Source: PALSA-926 sp964476835 (lineage in GTDB: Bacteria; Pseudomonadota; Alphaproteobacteria; Micavibrionales; UBA2020). Taken from it: a stretch of DNA of 64,000 bases. This document shows positions 34,807 to 43,664 of the stretch, piece after piece. The stretch covers positions 1-64,000 of the forward strand of contig CAYZCE010000010.1 in assembly GCA_964476835.1 (NCBI GenBank), written 5' to 3'. Both the position numbers and the translations under genes were made by a program. Each line of letters begins with the position of its first letter. The stretch's first letter is position 1. The notes beneath the pieces are model-generated. The model was given only the letters and a program-made list of their open reading frames with translations. It was not told where the DNA came from and did not search any database.

Positions 34807-37512
34807 ATGACCCCGAAGGATTATCTTTTCAACCCCGAGCGCAATCCCCTGAGCCGCGGCGACTACCGTCCTTCGGAATACAAGATCGACAAGGTCAACC
34901 TCTACATCAACCTCGACGACACGCAGACCGTCATCACCAGCCGGATCGACGTACAACAGAACGGCCCGCTCGGCGGCCCGCTGGTGCTCGACGGCGAAGA
35001 CCTCAAGCTCAAGAGCCTGCGCATCCTCGAGAACGGCCAATACCGCGACCTCGACCCGCAGGAATACGTCGTCACCGACAAGAACCTGATCCTCAAGCGC
35101 CCGCCCATGGGCGCCTTCAAGCTCGAGATCGTCACCGAAGTCAACCCGAGCGCCAACACCGCGCTCTCCGGCATCTACAAGGCCGGCGACATCCTGGGTT
35201 CGCAGTGCGAGGCGCAGGGCTTCCGCCGCATCACGTATTTCCTCGACCGTCCCGACAACCTCGCGGTCTTCGACGTCACGCTGGAAGCGGACAAGGCGCA
35301 ATACCCGACGCTGCTCTCCAACGGCAACGGCGACTACAAGAACCCGACCGACCTCGGCAACGGCCGCCACACCGTGCAGTGGAGCGACCCCTGGCCGAAG
35401 CCGAGCTACCTGTTCGCGCTGATCGGCGGCGACGTGAAGGTGCTCGAGAGCGACTACACCACCATGTCCGGCAAGAAAGTCGATCTCCGCATCTTCGTCC
35501 AGCCGGGCTATGAGGACAAGATCGACTGGGCGATGGAATCCATCAAGCGCGCGTTCAAGTGGGATGAAGTGACCTATGGCCGCGAATACGACCTCGACTG
35601 CTTCCACATCGCCGCGCTCGACAAGTTCAACGCCGGCGCGATGGAGAACAAGGGCCTCAACGTCTATAACGTCTCCCTCCTGATCGGCAACCCGGAAAGC
35701 TCGACCGACAGGGAACTCATCGACATCGAGGCCGTCCTCGGCCACGAATACTTCCACAACTGGACCGGCGACCGCGTCACGCTGCGCGACTGGTTCGAAC
35801 TCACGCTCAAGGAAGGCCTGACCGTCCTGCGCGACCGCCAGTTCACCTCCGACCTGCATTCCGCCGCCATCCAGACCATCGACGACGCGGTCGAGCTGCG
35901 CGCCGGCCAGTTCCTCGCGGACTCCGGCCCCAACGCGCACCCGATCCGACCCGAACTCGTCGAGGAATTCGACAACATTTACAGCAGCACCGTCTACACC
36001 AAGGGTTCGCACGTGCTGGGCATGATGCGCACCATCCTGACGCCTGCCGTCTGGCGCGAGGCAATGGACAACTACTTCGACCGCTACGACAGTCAGGCCG
36101 TCACCTGCGACGACTTCATCAACAACATGGAAGAGGTGTCGGGCATCGACCTGACGCAGTTCCGCCGCTGGTACAGCCAGTCCGGCACGCCGGAGATCTC
36201 GTATGAAGGCAAGTACGACGCGGATGCCAAGACCTACACGCTGACGCTGCGCCAAATCACGCCCGAGACGGCCGACCAGCCGGCGAGCGCCAAGCAGCCG
36301 CTGCACATCCCCGTCGCCGTCGGCCTGATCGGCCAGAGCGGCAAGGACGCGGCGAACCAGATCCTGCAACTGACCGAAGCCGAACAGACCTTCGTATTCG
36401 AGAACATCGACGGCCCCGTGGTGCCTTCCGTGCTGCGCGGCTTCTCCGCACCCGTCAAGATCGTGACCCAGCCGTCGGACGAGGAACTCATCTTCCGCAT
36501 GGCGCACGACAGCGATCCCTTCAACAAGTACGAAGCGACCGAGCGCCTGATGTTGAAGACGCTGCAAGGCCTGATCAAGGACTATCAGGACGAAAATCCG
36601 CTAACGCTCAAGCAGGACTTCATCGACGCTTACGCCGCCAACGTGGCCAACGCGCTCGACGGCGACCTCGCTTTCGCCGCGCGCACGCTGTCGCTCCCGG
36701 CGCGCAGCCTGGTCATCCAGGGCCTCAAGGCCATCGACCCCGACGCGGTCGAGGCCGCGACCAACTTCCTCACCGCCACGCTGGCCGAGACGTTCAAGGG
36801 TGACTTCGCCGCGATCTACACGGCGACCACCGCGCCTGCGGGCGAGACCTATAACGTCGGCCCCGAACAGGTCGGCCGCCGCGACCTGCACAACACGTCG
36901 CTCGGCTTCATGCTCAAGCTGGAAACGCCGGAAGTCGCCGCAACCGCAAAGGCGCAGTTCGGCGGCGCGACCAACATGACGGAAAAGCTGGCGGGCCTCG
37001 GCGTGCTGGCGCGCCTGGGCGGCATCGAGGCGGATATGGCGCTGGAAAGCTTCTACCAGTCCTATCAGGACAACCCGAACGTCGTCGCCAAGTGGCTGAG
37101 CCTGCAGGCCAGCCTCGGCGGCATCGGTCACGTCAAGACGCTGATGGAACACGAGGCCTTCGACCTGACCACGCCCAACAAGGTCAGCGCCGTCGTCTCC
37201 GGCTTCACCAACGGCAACTATGCGGCCTTCCACGCCGCGGACGGCTCGGGCTACAAGTTCCTCGCCGACCTCATCATCGAGGTCAACGCGGTGAACGGCA
37301 AGACCGCCTCGCGCATCGTCAATCCACTGACGCAGCTCAAGCGCTACGACGACAAGCATCAGCAGCTCATGCTGGCACAGCTTGAGCGCATCATGGAAAC
37401 CCCGAACCTCGACGCTGCCGTCAAGGAAATCGCGGGCCAGGCCATCGCCAGCGTCAGGAAGAAGCCGAAAGGCCCGGGCGCAAGCTTCGGCAACTCGGCC
37501 AAGCCGTCGTAA
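34807..37512 (+). CDS. pepN: Aminopeptidase N (M1 family)
   Basis: The protein has 901 residues, of the bacterial PepN type. It has the substrate-binding GAMENKGLN, the zinc motif HEYFHNWTGDR with the third ligand Glu 18 residues later (LTLKEGLT), and Tyr in YTKGSHVL. Four-domain organisation is implied by length: N-terminal beta saddle, thermolysin-like domain about 230-440, small beta domain about 440-550, and a C-terminal helical bowl. It is a cytosolic broad-specificity aminopeptidase. AGGAG lies before the ATG. Confidence 0.97.
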   Translation: MTPKDYLFNPERNPLSRGDYRPSEYKIDKVNLYINLDDTQTVITSRIDVQQNGPLGGPLVLDGEDLKLKSLRILENGQYRDLDPQEYVVTDKNLILKRPPMGAFKLEIVTEVNPSANTALSGIYKAGDILGSQCEAQGFRRITYFLDRPDNLAVFDVTLEADKAQYPTLLSNGNGDYKNPTDLGNGRHTVQWSDPWPKPSYLFALIGGDVKVLESDYTTMSGKKVDLRIFVQPGYEDKIDWAMESIKRAFKWDEVTYGREYDLDCFHIAALDKFNAGAMENKGLNVYNVSLLIGNPESSTDRELIDIEAVLGHEYFHNWTGDRVTLRDWFELTLKEGLTVLRDRQFTSDLHSAAIQTIDDAVELRAGQFLADSGPNAHPIRPELVEEFDNIYSSTVYTKGSHVLGMMRTILTPAVWREAMDNYFDRYDSQAVTCDDFINNMEEVSGIDLTQFRRWYSQSGTPEISYEGKYDADAKTYTLTLRQITPETADQPASAKQPLHIPVAVGLIGQSGKDAANQILQLTEAEQTFVFENIDGPVVPSVLRGFSAPVKIVTQPSDEELIFRMAHDSDPFNKYEATERLMLKTLQGLIKDYQDENPLTLKQDFIDAYAANVANALDGDLAFAARTLSLPARSLVIQGLKAIDPDAVEAATNFLTATLAETFKGDFAAIYTATTAPAGETYNVGPEQVGRRDLHNTSLGFMLKLETPEVAATAKAQFGGATNMTEKLAGLGVLARLGGIEADMALESFYQSYQDNPNVVAKWLSLQASLGGIGHVKTLMEHEAFDLTTPNKVSAVVSGFTNGNYAAFHAADGSGYKFLADLIIEVNAVNGKTASRIVNPLTQLKRYDDKHQQLMLAQLERIMETPNLDAAVKEIAGQAIASVRKKPKGPGASFGNSAKPS

Positions 37513-37555
37513 GAGGGGACTTTAAAATTGCCCTGAAGCGTGGCATAAACACGCC

Positions 37556-38242
37556 ATGACAGAAGAGCGTACCGTCAAATTGCCGCCGGACTGGCTCGCC
37601 GCGGTCGGTGCTGAGTTCGACAAGCCGTACATGGCGCAACTGCGCGCCTTCCTGCAGAAAGAGAAGCAGGAGGGCCGCGTCGTCTATCCGCGCGGCGCCG
37701 ACATCTTCAACGCGCTCAATACCACGCCGCTCGGCAAGGTCAGGGTCGTGATCCTCGGGCAGGACCCGTATCACGGCCCCGGGCAGGCGCATGGCCTGTC
37801 GTTCTCTGTCCGCAATGGCGTGCCGCTGCCGCCGAGCCTGATGAACATCTACAAGGAAATCGAGCAGGAGTTCGAGATCCGCATGCCACCTTCCGGCGAC
37901 CTCACGCATTGGGCGGAACAGGGGGTGCTGCTGCTGAACGCGACGCTGACCGTGCGCCAGTCGATGGCCGGGTCGCACCAGAACAAGGGCTGGGAAGAAT
38001 TCACCGACGCCGTCATCCGCGCCGTCAACGACGGGCGCAAAAACGTCGTCTTCCTGCTGTGGGGATCCTATGCGCAGAAGAAGGGCGCCTTCATCGACCG
38101 CAAGAAGCACCTTGTGCTCACCGCGCCGCACCCGTCGCCGCTCTCGGCGCATCGCGGGTTCTTCGGTTGCGGGCATTTCATGAAAACGAACCAGTACCTG
38201 ATCGAGCACGGCCAAGCGCCGATCGATTGGGCGAAGGTTTAA
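37556..38242 (+). CDS. ung: Uracil-DNA glycosylase (family 1)
   Basis: The protein has 228 residues. The water-activating loop GQDPYHGPGQAHGLSFSV and the Leu-intercalation loop HPSPLSAHRGFFGCGHF are intact, as is VFLLWGSYAQKKG with the uracil-binding strand. It removes uracil from DNA to start base-excision repair. A small hairpin (GCGTG/CACGC) lies directly in front of the start codon and might affect translation. It ends 3 bases before the convergent gene. Confidence 0.97.
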   Translation: MTEERTVKLPPDWLAAVGAEFDKPYMAQLRAFLQKEKQEGRVVYPRGADIFNALNTTPLGKVRVVILGQDPYHGPGQAHGLSFSVRNGVPLPPSLMNIYKEIEQEFEIRMPPSGDLTHWAEQGVLLLNATLTVRQSMAGSHQNKGWEEFTDAVIRAVNDGRKNVVFLLWGSYAQKKGAFIDRKKHLVLTAPHPSPLSAHRGFFGCGHFMKTNQYLIEHGQAPIDWAKV

Positions 38243-38245
38243 GAT

Positions 38246-39292
38246 TTAAGGCTTCAGGTCGGGACCGAGTTTCGGCGCGTTCGGCGCATCGTCCGCGCCC
38301 GGAGCCTTCGGCGCATTGTCGTTGAACGCAGGGCCGACCGTCTTGTTGCCCAGCGTGCTCGGCTTCTGGTTCACGGGCTGGACTTGCGGCGCGGCAACAG
38401 GTGCGGAAGCCTTCTTGTCGAGCGACAAGTAATACTTCATCCGCGCGCGGTAGAATTCCGGCGACGCCTGCACCAGCACGCCGCGGCCCAGCTTCACCAT
38501 CGATCCCGAGGGCGTCCAGTGCGTGGACTTGGCAAGGCGGTCGGGATTTTTTTCGCGCCATGCGCGCATGCGGGCGTTGTAGTGATGGCCCATCCCTTGG
38601 AATATCTTGAACTCCTTGAGCACCTGCCGCGTCGCCGCGATCGAGGGCACGACGAGGAACTGCGCGGCATAAGACGCCCAGTTCAGCCCCATATGGATCG
38701 CGAACTGCTGGCCGACCAGTGCCATCGGTGACGCCGTGCTATGCGCCAGCATACGCGCGCCCTCGACGTGGCCGATCTTGGTCAAAAGCTCAATGCCGCC
38801 AAGGACGACAGTCATCGCGACCAGCGTCACGAGGCCGCCGCCGATCTTGAGGACCTTGTTCAGGGTGGGATTGGTGAATACAGGCTTGCCCGCGCGCGTG
38901 CGCGGGTTCAGCACCCATTCCGTGACGCGGTAGAGGCCGACCGCGCCATAGCGGCCCAGAAAATCGCCGACCTTGCGCGAAACCTTGCCTATCCCCACTT
39001 TCGCCTTGCGCCAGAAGGCGGGAGCGTTGCGCGGCTTTTTCTCGACGGGCGGGCGGTTCTTCGTCACGACGCGGCGGATCGCGAGGAACGGCTGGCGGCA
39101 AAGGCCTTCATAAAGCCAGTCAAAGGGCTTCATCGTGGCAATCACGCCGAGGGCCATCGCGCGGCGCACAAAGAACTGCGCGTTGCCAAGACGGATGGCA
39201 GCAGCCCGCTGGCGCGGGGTCAGGCTTGCAAAAGCCGCCGCGTCCTTCTCCAACTGGAGATCTTTTTCTTCTTTGAAACTCTGAACGTTCAT
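38246..39292 (-). CDS. Hypothetical membrane-associated protein, 348 aa
   Basis: A soluble, charged N-terminus is followed by a very basic middle (RRVVTKNRPPVEKKPRN), one or two hydrophobic segments (about 155-178 LKIGGGLVTLVAMTVVLGGI and about 205-225), a basic region, and a disordered Pro/Ala/Asn/Lys-rich C-terminal tail of about 55 residues. There is no signal peptide. I recognise no family. The basic cytoplasmic parts suggest contact with lipids or nucleic acid. It is monocistronic, convergent to ung and divergent from the first autotransporter. Confidence 0.6.
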   Translation of the reverse strand: MNVQSFKEEKDLQLEKDAAAFASLTPRQRAAAIRLGNAQFFVRRAMALGVIATMKPFDWLYEGLCRQPFLAIRRVVTKNRPPVEKKPRNAPAFWRKAKVGIGKVSRKVGDFLGRYGAVGLYRVTEWVLNPRTRAGKPVFTNPTLNKVLKIGGGLVTLVAMTVVLGGIELLTKIGHVEGARMLAHSTASPMALVGQQFAIHMGLNWASYAAQFLVVPSIAATRQVLKEFKIFQGMGHHYNARMRAWREKNPDRLAKSTHWTPSGSMVKLGRGVLVQASPEFYRARMKYYLSLDKKASAPVAAPQVQPVNQKPSTLGNKTVGPAFNDNAPKAPGADDAPNAPKLGPDLKP

Positions 39293-39385
39293 AAGGAAAC
39301 TACTCTACCAGAGCGGCGGAAAGAGGCAAGGGGGTTTCCTTTTCTGTAATCGCGAAAAATCGTTGAAAATCAGGCGGAAGCGTGC

Positions 39386-39415
39386 TTGTTCCTCTCGATC
39401 GGCGGGGTCTATACT
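39386..39415 (+). promoter_or_regulatory. Promoter for autotransporter 1
   Basis: TTGTTC (39386-39391), an 18-base spacer and TATACT (39410-39415) precede the AAGGG site and the ATG at 39455. A possible TTG start at 39386 is therefore part of the -35 box and not a start codon. Confidence 0.5.
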
Positions 39416-39454
39416 GGCTTATTGCTTTTAGAGCTTACTCAAAAGGGCCCTCCC

Positions 39455-42400
39455 ATGATCTCCAAGACCTTCAAGAAACGCCTCGTCCTGACGACGGCGA
39501 TCGCCGCTTCCATGTTCTCTTACGGCCGCCGCGCCTATGCGAACTGCTATCAGTCGAGCGGAGCCACTTATCTCTGTGGCGGGGCGGAGACGGCGGAGCA
39601 GGACATCAACCACGCCAACGCCAGCGTCTCGACGCTCGCGGGCTTCAGCGTCAATGCCAACGCAAACCGCGGCATCCACATCACAGGCGACGGCGCCCTC
39701 AGTTTCATCGATACACACAAATCCAGCGTGACGGCGACCGGCGCGTTCGGTATCGGCCTCTTCGCTGAAACACACGACGACGGCATGACCCCCGGTTCTG
39801 TCACGATCAATGTCAACGGGGCCTTCAGCGGCACCCGCGACGGCATCCGCGGCTATGTCGGCGACGACGCCACGGGCGGCGTCTCGATTACGCTCTCCGG
39901 CTCCGCCACCGGTACCGACAACGATGGCATTGCGGCGGTGGGCTACATCAACTCCGCCGACGTGGTCTCGGTCACGACGGAGAAGGGCTCGTCTGTCTCC
40001 GGCGGCAACATCGGCATCTACGCGACGAACTTCGGCTATACCGACTCGATCGGCGTCGCGATCAAGGTTTCCGGCACCGTCACCGGGGGCAACGACGGCA
40101 TCAATGCCTTCGTGAAATACACCGGCGACCTGAAGATCGACACCTATGCGGGCGCCACCGTCAACGGCGATGACGCCGACGGCATCCGCGCCAGCAACAG
40201 GGGAACCAACGGCGGCCTCACCATCCATACGCGCGACATCGTGACCGGCGGCGGCGCGGGCATCTACGGCTACGCGCGCAACGGCGTCGTCATCACCACT
40301 GACGCCGACGTCTCGGGCGGCAGCGACGGCATCAACGCGTACAGCAGCGCCGGCACGGTCAACGTCACCGCCAGCACCAACGTCACGGGCTCCAGCGGGG
40401 ACGGCATTCACGCCAAGGTGGGCAGCGACGGCACCGATCTGACAGTGACCACTGGCAAAAACCATACCGTCAGCGGCCATTCTTTCGGCATTTATGCACT
40501 GAACGAAGGCACGGGCGACACCACGATCACGGCAAACGGCGACGTCATCCTTTCCGGCTTCGGCAATTCGGTTTACGCCCACAACACGTCGCAGGGTGGC
40601 AAAATGACGATCACGACTTACGGCGCGCTTTACGCCGGCGGCGGCAACGGCGTCTACGCCCTGAACGAAGGCGACGGCGACGTCACCGTCGACGTCGAGG
40701 GGAACTCCGAAGGCAGCATCCAGGTGCGTAACAAGGGCACCGGCGACCTGCTGATCATGGCCAACGGCGATATCACCTCTTACTATCAGGGCATCCTTGC
40801 GCTCAACGACAACGGCAGCTCCGGCGACCTCACGATCATGACCGGCCAGGACAGCAAGATCGACGGCCATAACTACACCGGCATCTACGCGCTCAACCAC
40901 GGCACCGGCGCGATCAACGTCGACATCGAGGGTTCGGTCTCCAACACCAACCACGCCGCAATCTACGCGCGCGATTTCGGCGCCGGCAGCGGCAACATGA
41001 CATTCACCTTCGGCCAGCATTCAAGCCTCAAGGGCAATTCCGCCGGCCTTTACGCCGTCAACGACGGGGACGGCGACGTCTCGATCACGGCCGACGGCTA
41101 CATCAACGGCTATCAGGCCATCCAAGTCGCCAACAACGGCACGGGCGACATCACGATCACCGTGGACGGCCATTTGGTGGGCGGCTCGGGCGTGCTGGCC
41201 AACAACAACGCCGCCGGCGGCGACATGACGATCGCCATCGGCGCCGATGCAAACATCGAGGCAAGCTACGCCGGCGTCTACGCGAACAACACCGCCGCCT
41301 CGACCCTGACCGTGACCAACGAAGGCAAGATCAGCGGCACCGGCTTTATCATCCACAACGAAAGCGGACTGGGCACCTTCACCAACAAGAAGGGCGCGGA
41401 CATCGAGGGCCCCACCGGCCTCGATATCCGGAGCGGCGGCCTTGACCAAGGCATCATCAACGAAGCCGGCGCGACGATACACGGCAGCGGCGACGCCATC
41501 GTGTTCGACGCCGTCGAAAGCGATACGCCGCTGATCATCGAAGGCGGCCATATCATCGGCGCCGTCCGCGACACGGCGCCCGAAGACGGGCATTCGCTGG
41601 TCAAAATCGCCGGCGATTTCACGTCGGAAGGCACTTTTGACGTCTCAAGCCTGACCGTGGAGGTGAATAAGAAATTCACGCTGGCCAACGACATCACGAC
41701 GTATTTGGGCGTGGTGGACAACGGCACGATCACCGTGACGACCGCAGGTTCAGCGATCGTCGACGGCGGCCTCACGGTCAACAAGAGCGCAATGCTCGAC
41801 GTCCAGAAGAACTTCTCCGTCGACGGCGGCACCACCAACGCCGGCACGATCAAGATCGCCTCGGACGCGGCCTTGACGCTTGACACTATGAAGGCCAGCA
41901 CCGGCACGATCGACTTTGGCGTCTCCAGCATGGCCAACTACGGCTCGCTCGACGTCACGGGCGGCGGCATCAGCCTTGCTGGCGCGACGCCGGTCACGGT
42001 CACCATGACCGGCGGCAACCTGACGACCGGCAAGGCAATCATGATCGCCAGCGGCGACAGCACCATCACCGGCGTCGGCAACCCCGGCGGCACGCTGACG
42101 ACGGTGCTCAACAGCGCGCTCTGGAAGCTCCAGATCGCTGACGGCACCAATACCAGCGACGGCGTCACCGACATCAACGGCGCGAACGACCTCTGGCTGC
42201 ACATCACCAAGAACGCCTCGCTCTCGAGCCTCGCGTCGACGCCGGGCAACGCCAACGTGGGCAACGCCCTGCAGACGATCATCGGCGGCAGCCCGGCGCT
42301 GCAAACGGTTCAGGCTGCGATCAACGCAGCGCCTGACGCCGCGACCATCAACGGCATCCTGGAACGCCTGCAGCCGACGGTGGACGGGCATATCGTCACC

Positions 42401-43354
42401 GCCGCGCTCGACAACGGCGTACGCGTGCAAGGCCTCGCCGACAACCGCATGATCGCATGGCGCGGCGGGGACGATGCCGGAACCGGCGTCGCCGCCGGCT
42501 CGGCCTCCAACGGTGCGACGGCGTGGGTGCAGGGCTACGGCCAGCGCGCTTACCAAGGCATGCGCGACGGCATCGCGGGCTATCGCTCCGACCTGTGGGG
42601 CAGCGCGATGGGCGCGGATACCGACCGTTTGCTGAAGGACAGCCTCGTGGGCCTCTCGTTCAACTACGCGCGTCTCAACGCCAACGCCGAAAACACCAAC
42701 CAGACCGGAACCGACATCGACAGCTATGGCGTGAACTTCTACGCCAGCCGCGACCTTGGCCAGGGCATTTTCCTGAACGGGCAGCTGGGCTATGCCTATA
42801 ACGACATCAATGGCGTGCGTTATAATGTGCTGGCGCCGGGCGACGCCGCGACGGCCAGTTACGGCAGCAACCAGTTCTCGGCCAAGGCGCTGCTCGGCCA
42901 CGACTACACGACAACGCACGACCTGATCGTGACGCCGAACATGTCCGCGACTTATACAAAGCTGCTGGTTGATGGCTATACGGAGCAGGGCAGCGGTGGG
43001 GGCCTCAATGTCCGCCGTCAAGACTACGACACGCTCGACCTCGGCATCGGCGTCGACACCTACATGCAGGTCAAGTACGCGGACGGCAACGTGCTCAAGC
43101 CCGCGCTGCATGCCGGCTACCGCTACGCCGCGATCTCCGACCGCATCGACACCTCGGCCAGCTTCATCGGCGATCCGGCGAACACGGTCTTCACCAGCGT
43201 CGGCGCGCATCCCGCCCGCAGCACTTTCGACGGCGGCGCGAGCCTGACCTACAGCATGACCGGCAATTGGGATCTCTCCGCGAACTACAACTACGCGTAC
43301 AAGGAAGATTACCACGCCCACAGCGGCCTCGCGCGCGCGACGGTGCATTTCTAG
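39455..43354 (+). CDS. Autotransporter 1 (type Va secretion, beta-helix passenger), 1299 aa
   Basis: A signal peptide (MISKTFKKRLVLTTAIAASM ... then FSYGRRAYA, cut about residue 29) is followed by NCYQSSGATYLCGGAE with two Cys. Residues about 70-680 are rung-type repeats of the form GIYA-x-N-x-GTGD-x-x-I-x-x-x-G, Gly/Asp/Asn-rich with almost no Cys, as in surface beta-helices. Next come a junction block (GGHIIGAVRDTAPEDG ... FTSEGTFDVSSL) and a linker. The C-terminal beta-barrel is about 1022-1299 (WVQGYGQRAYQGMRDGIAGY) and ends in Phe (ATVHF), the BAM signal. GAGG-like AAGGG precedes the ATG. Adhesin or surface display is the probable role; no protease or catalytic motif is visible. It shares its plan with the genes at 43665 and 51580. 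Confidence 0.92.
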   Translation: MISKTFKKRLVLTTAIAASMFSYGRRAYANCYQSSGATYLCGGAETAEQDINHANASVSTLAGFSVNANANRGIHITGDGALSFIDTHKSSVTATGAFGIGLFAETHDDGMTPGSVTINVNGAFSGTRDGIRGYVGDDATGGVSITLSGSATGTDNDGIAAVGYINSADVVSVTTEKGSSVSGGNIGIYATNFGYTDSIGVAIKVSGTVTGGNDGINAFVKYTGDLKIDTYAGATVNGDDADGIRASNRGTNGGLTIHTRDIVTGGGAGIYGYARNGVVITTDADVSGGSDGINAYSSAGTVNVTASTNVTGSSGDGIHAKVGSDGTDLTVTTGKNHTVSGHSFGIYALNEGTGDTTITANGDVILSGFGNSVYAHNTSQGGKMTITTYGALYAGGGNGVYALNEGDGDVTVDVEGNSEGSIQVRNKGTGDLLIMANGDITSYYQGILALNDNGSSGDLTIMTGQDSKIDGHNYTGIYALNHGTGAINVDIEGSVSNTNHAAIYARDFGAGSGNMTFTFGQHSSLKGNSAGLYAVNDGDGDVSITADGYINGYQAIQVANNGTGDITITVDGHLVGGSGVLANNNAAGGDMTIAIGADANIEASYAGVYANNTAASTLTVTNEGKISGTGFIIHNESGLGTFTNKKGADIEGPTGLDIRSGGLDQGIINEAGATIHGSGDAIVFDAVESDTPLIIEGGHIIGAVRDTAPEDGHSLVKIAGDFTSEGTFDVSSLTVEVNKKFTLANDITTYLGVVDNGTITVTTAGSAIVDGGLTVNKSAMLDVQKNFSVDGGTTNAGTIKIASDAALTLDTMKASTGTIDFGVSSMANYGSLDVTGGGISLAGATPVTVTMTGGNLTTGKAIMIASGDSTITGVGNPGGTLTTVLNSALWKLQIADGTNTSDGVTDINGANDLWLHITKNASLSSLASTPGNANVGNALQTIIGGSPALQTVQAAINAAPDAATINGILERLQPTVDGHIVTAALDNGVRVQGLADNRMIAWRGGDDAGTGVAAGSASNGATAWVQGYGQRAYQGMRDGIAGYRSDLWGSAMGADTDRLLKDSLVGLSFNYARLNANAENTNQTGTDIDSYGVNFYASRDLGQGIFLNGQLGYAYNDINGVRYNVLAPGDAATASYGSNQFSAKALLGHDYTTTHDLIVTPNMSATYTKLLVDGYTEQGSGGGLNVRRQDYDTLDLGIGVDTYMQVKYADGNVLKPALHAGYRYAAISDRIDTSASFIGDPANTVFTSVGAHPARSTFDGGASLTYSMTGNWDLSANYNYAYKEDYHAHSGLARATVHF

Positions 43355-43378
43355 GGCGGGGAAGAGGGCTTGGAAAAA

Positions 43379-43453
43379 TGGCTCCCTGGGCAAGATTCGA
43401 ACTTGCGACCAGGCGATTAACAGTCGCCTGCTCTACCACTGAGCTACCAGGGA
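43379..43453 (-). tRNA. tRNA-Asn (anticodon GUU)
   Basis: On the minus strand: acceptor TCCCTGG/CCAGGGA, D-arm GCTC/GAGC, anticodon stem GGCGA/TCGCC with loop CTGTTAA (GUU), T-stem and GTTCGAATC loop, encoded GCCA. It lies between autotransporter 1 and 2. Confidence 0.95.
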
Positions 43454-43466
43454 ACAATGGAACTTG

Positions 43467-43494
43467 TTTTTACCAAGTTTTTTCGATTTGGCAA
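43467..43494 (-). promoter_or_regulatory. Promoter for tRNA-Asn
   Basis: On the minus strand TTGCCA (43494-43489), a 16-base spacer and TAAAAA (43472-43467) lie 13 bases before the tRNA 5' end. Confidence 0.5.
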
Positions 43495-43594
43495 GAATAA
43501 ATTGCATGCCTGTCCGTGACGCCCTGATGGACAAAAGGACGGAAAACATCCTTCTATTCAATAGGATATATACATATAACAGCTTATATAACGC

Positions 43595-43624
43595 TTGATA
43601 GAATCAGAGTTATCCACCGATAAT
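43595..43624 (+). promoter_or_regulatory. Possible promoter for autotransporter 2
   Basis: TTGATA (43595-43600), an 18-base spacer and GATAAT (43619-43624). If used, transcription begins near 43631, which excludes the in-frame ATG at 43623 and favours the start at 43665. The region just upstream is strongly AT-rich. Confidence 0.4.
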
Positions 43625-43664
43625 GCGGAAGAATAGGGAATATGAAGAGGTAATCGCGCGTGTC

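Noticed and set aside
34732..36567. 611-codon open frame antisense to pepN
   Set aside because: It lies opposite intact M1 peptidase motifs and has no recognisable motif of its own.
41750..43393. 547-codon antisense frame under autotransporter 1, and similar frames under autotransporters 2 and 3
   Set aside because: Periodic Gly/Asp codons of the passenger and barrel keep the opposite strand open; no start sites or motifs support them.
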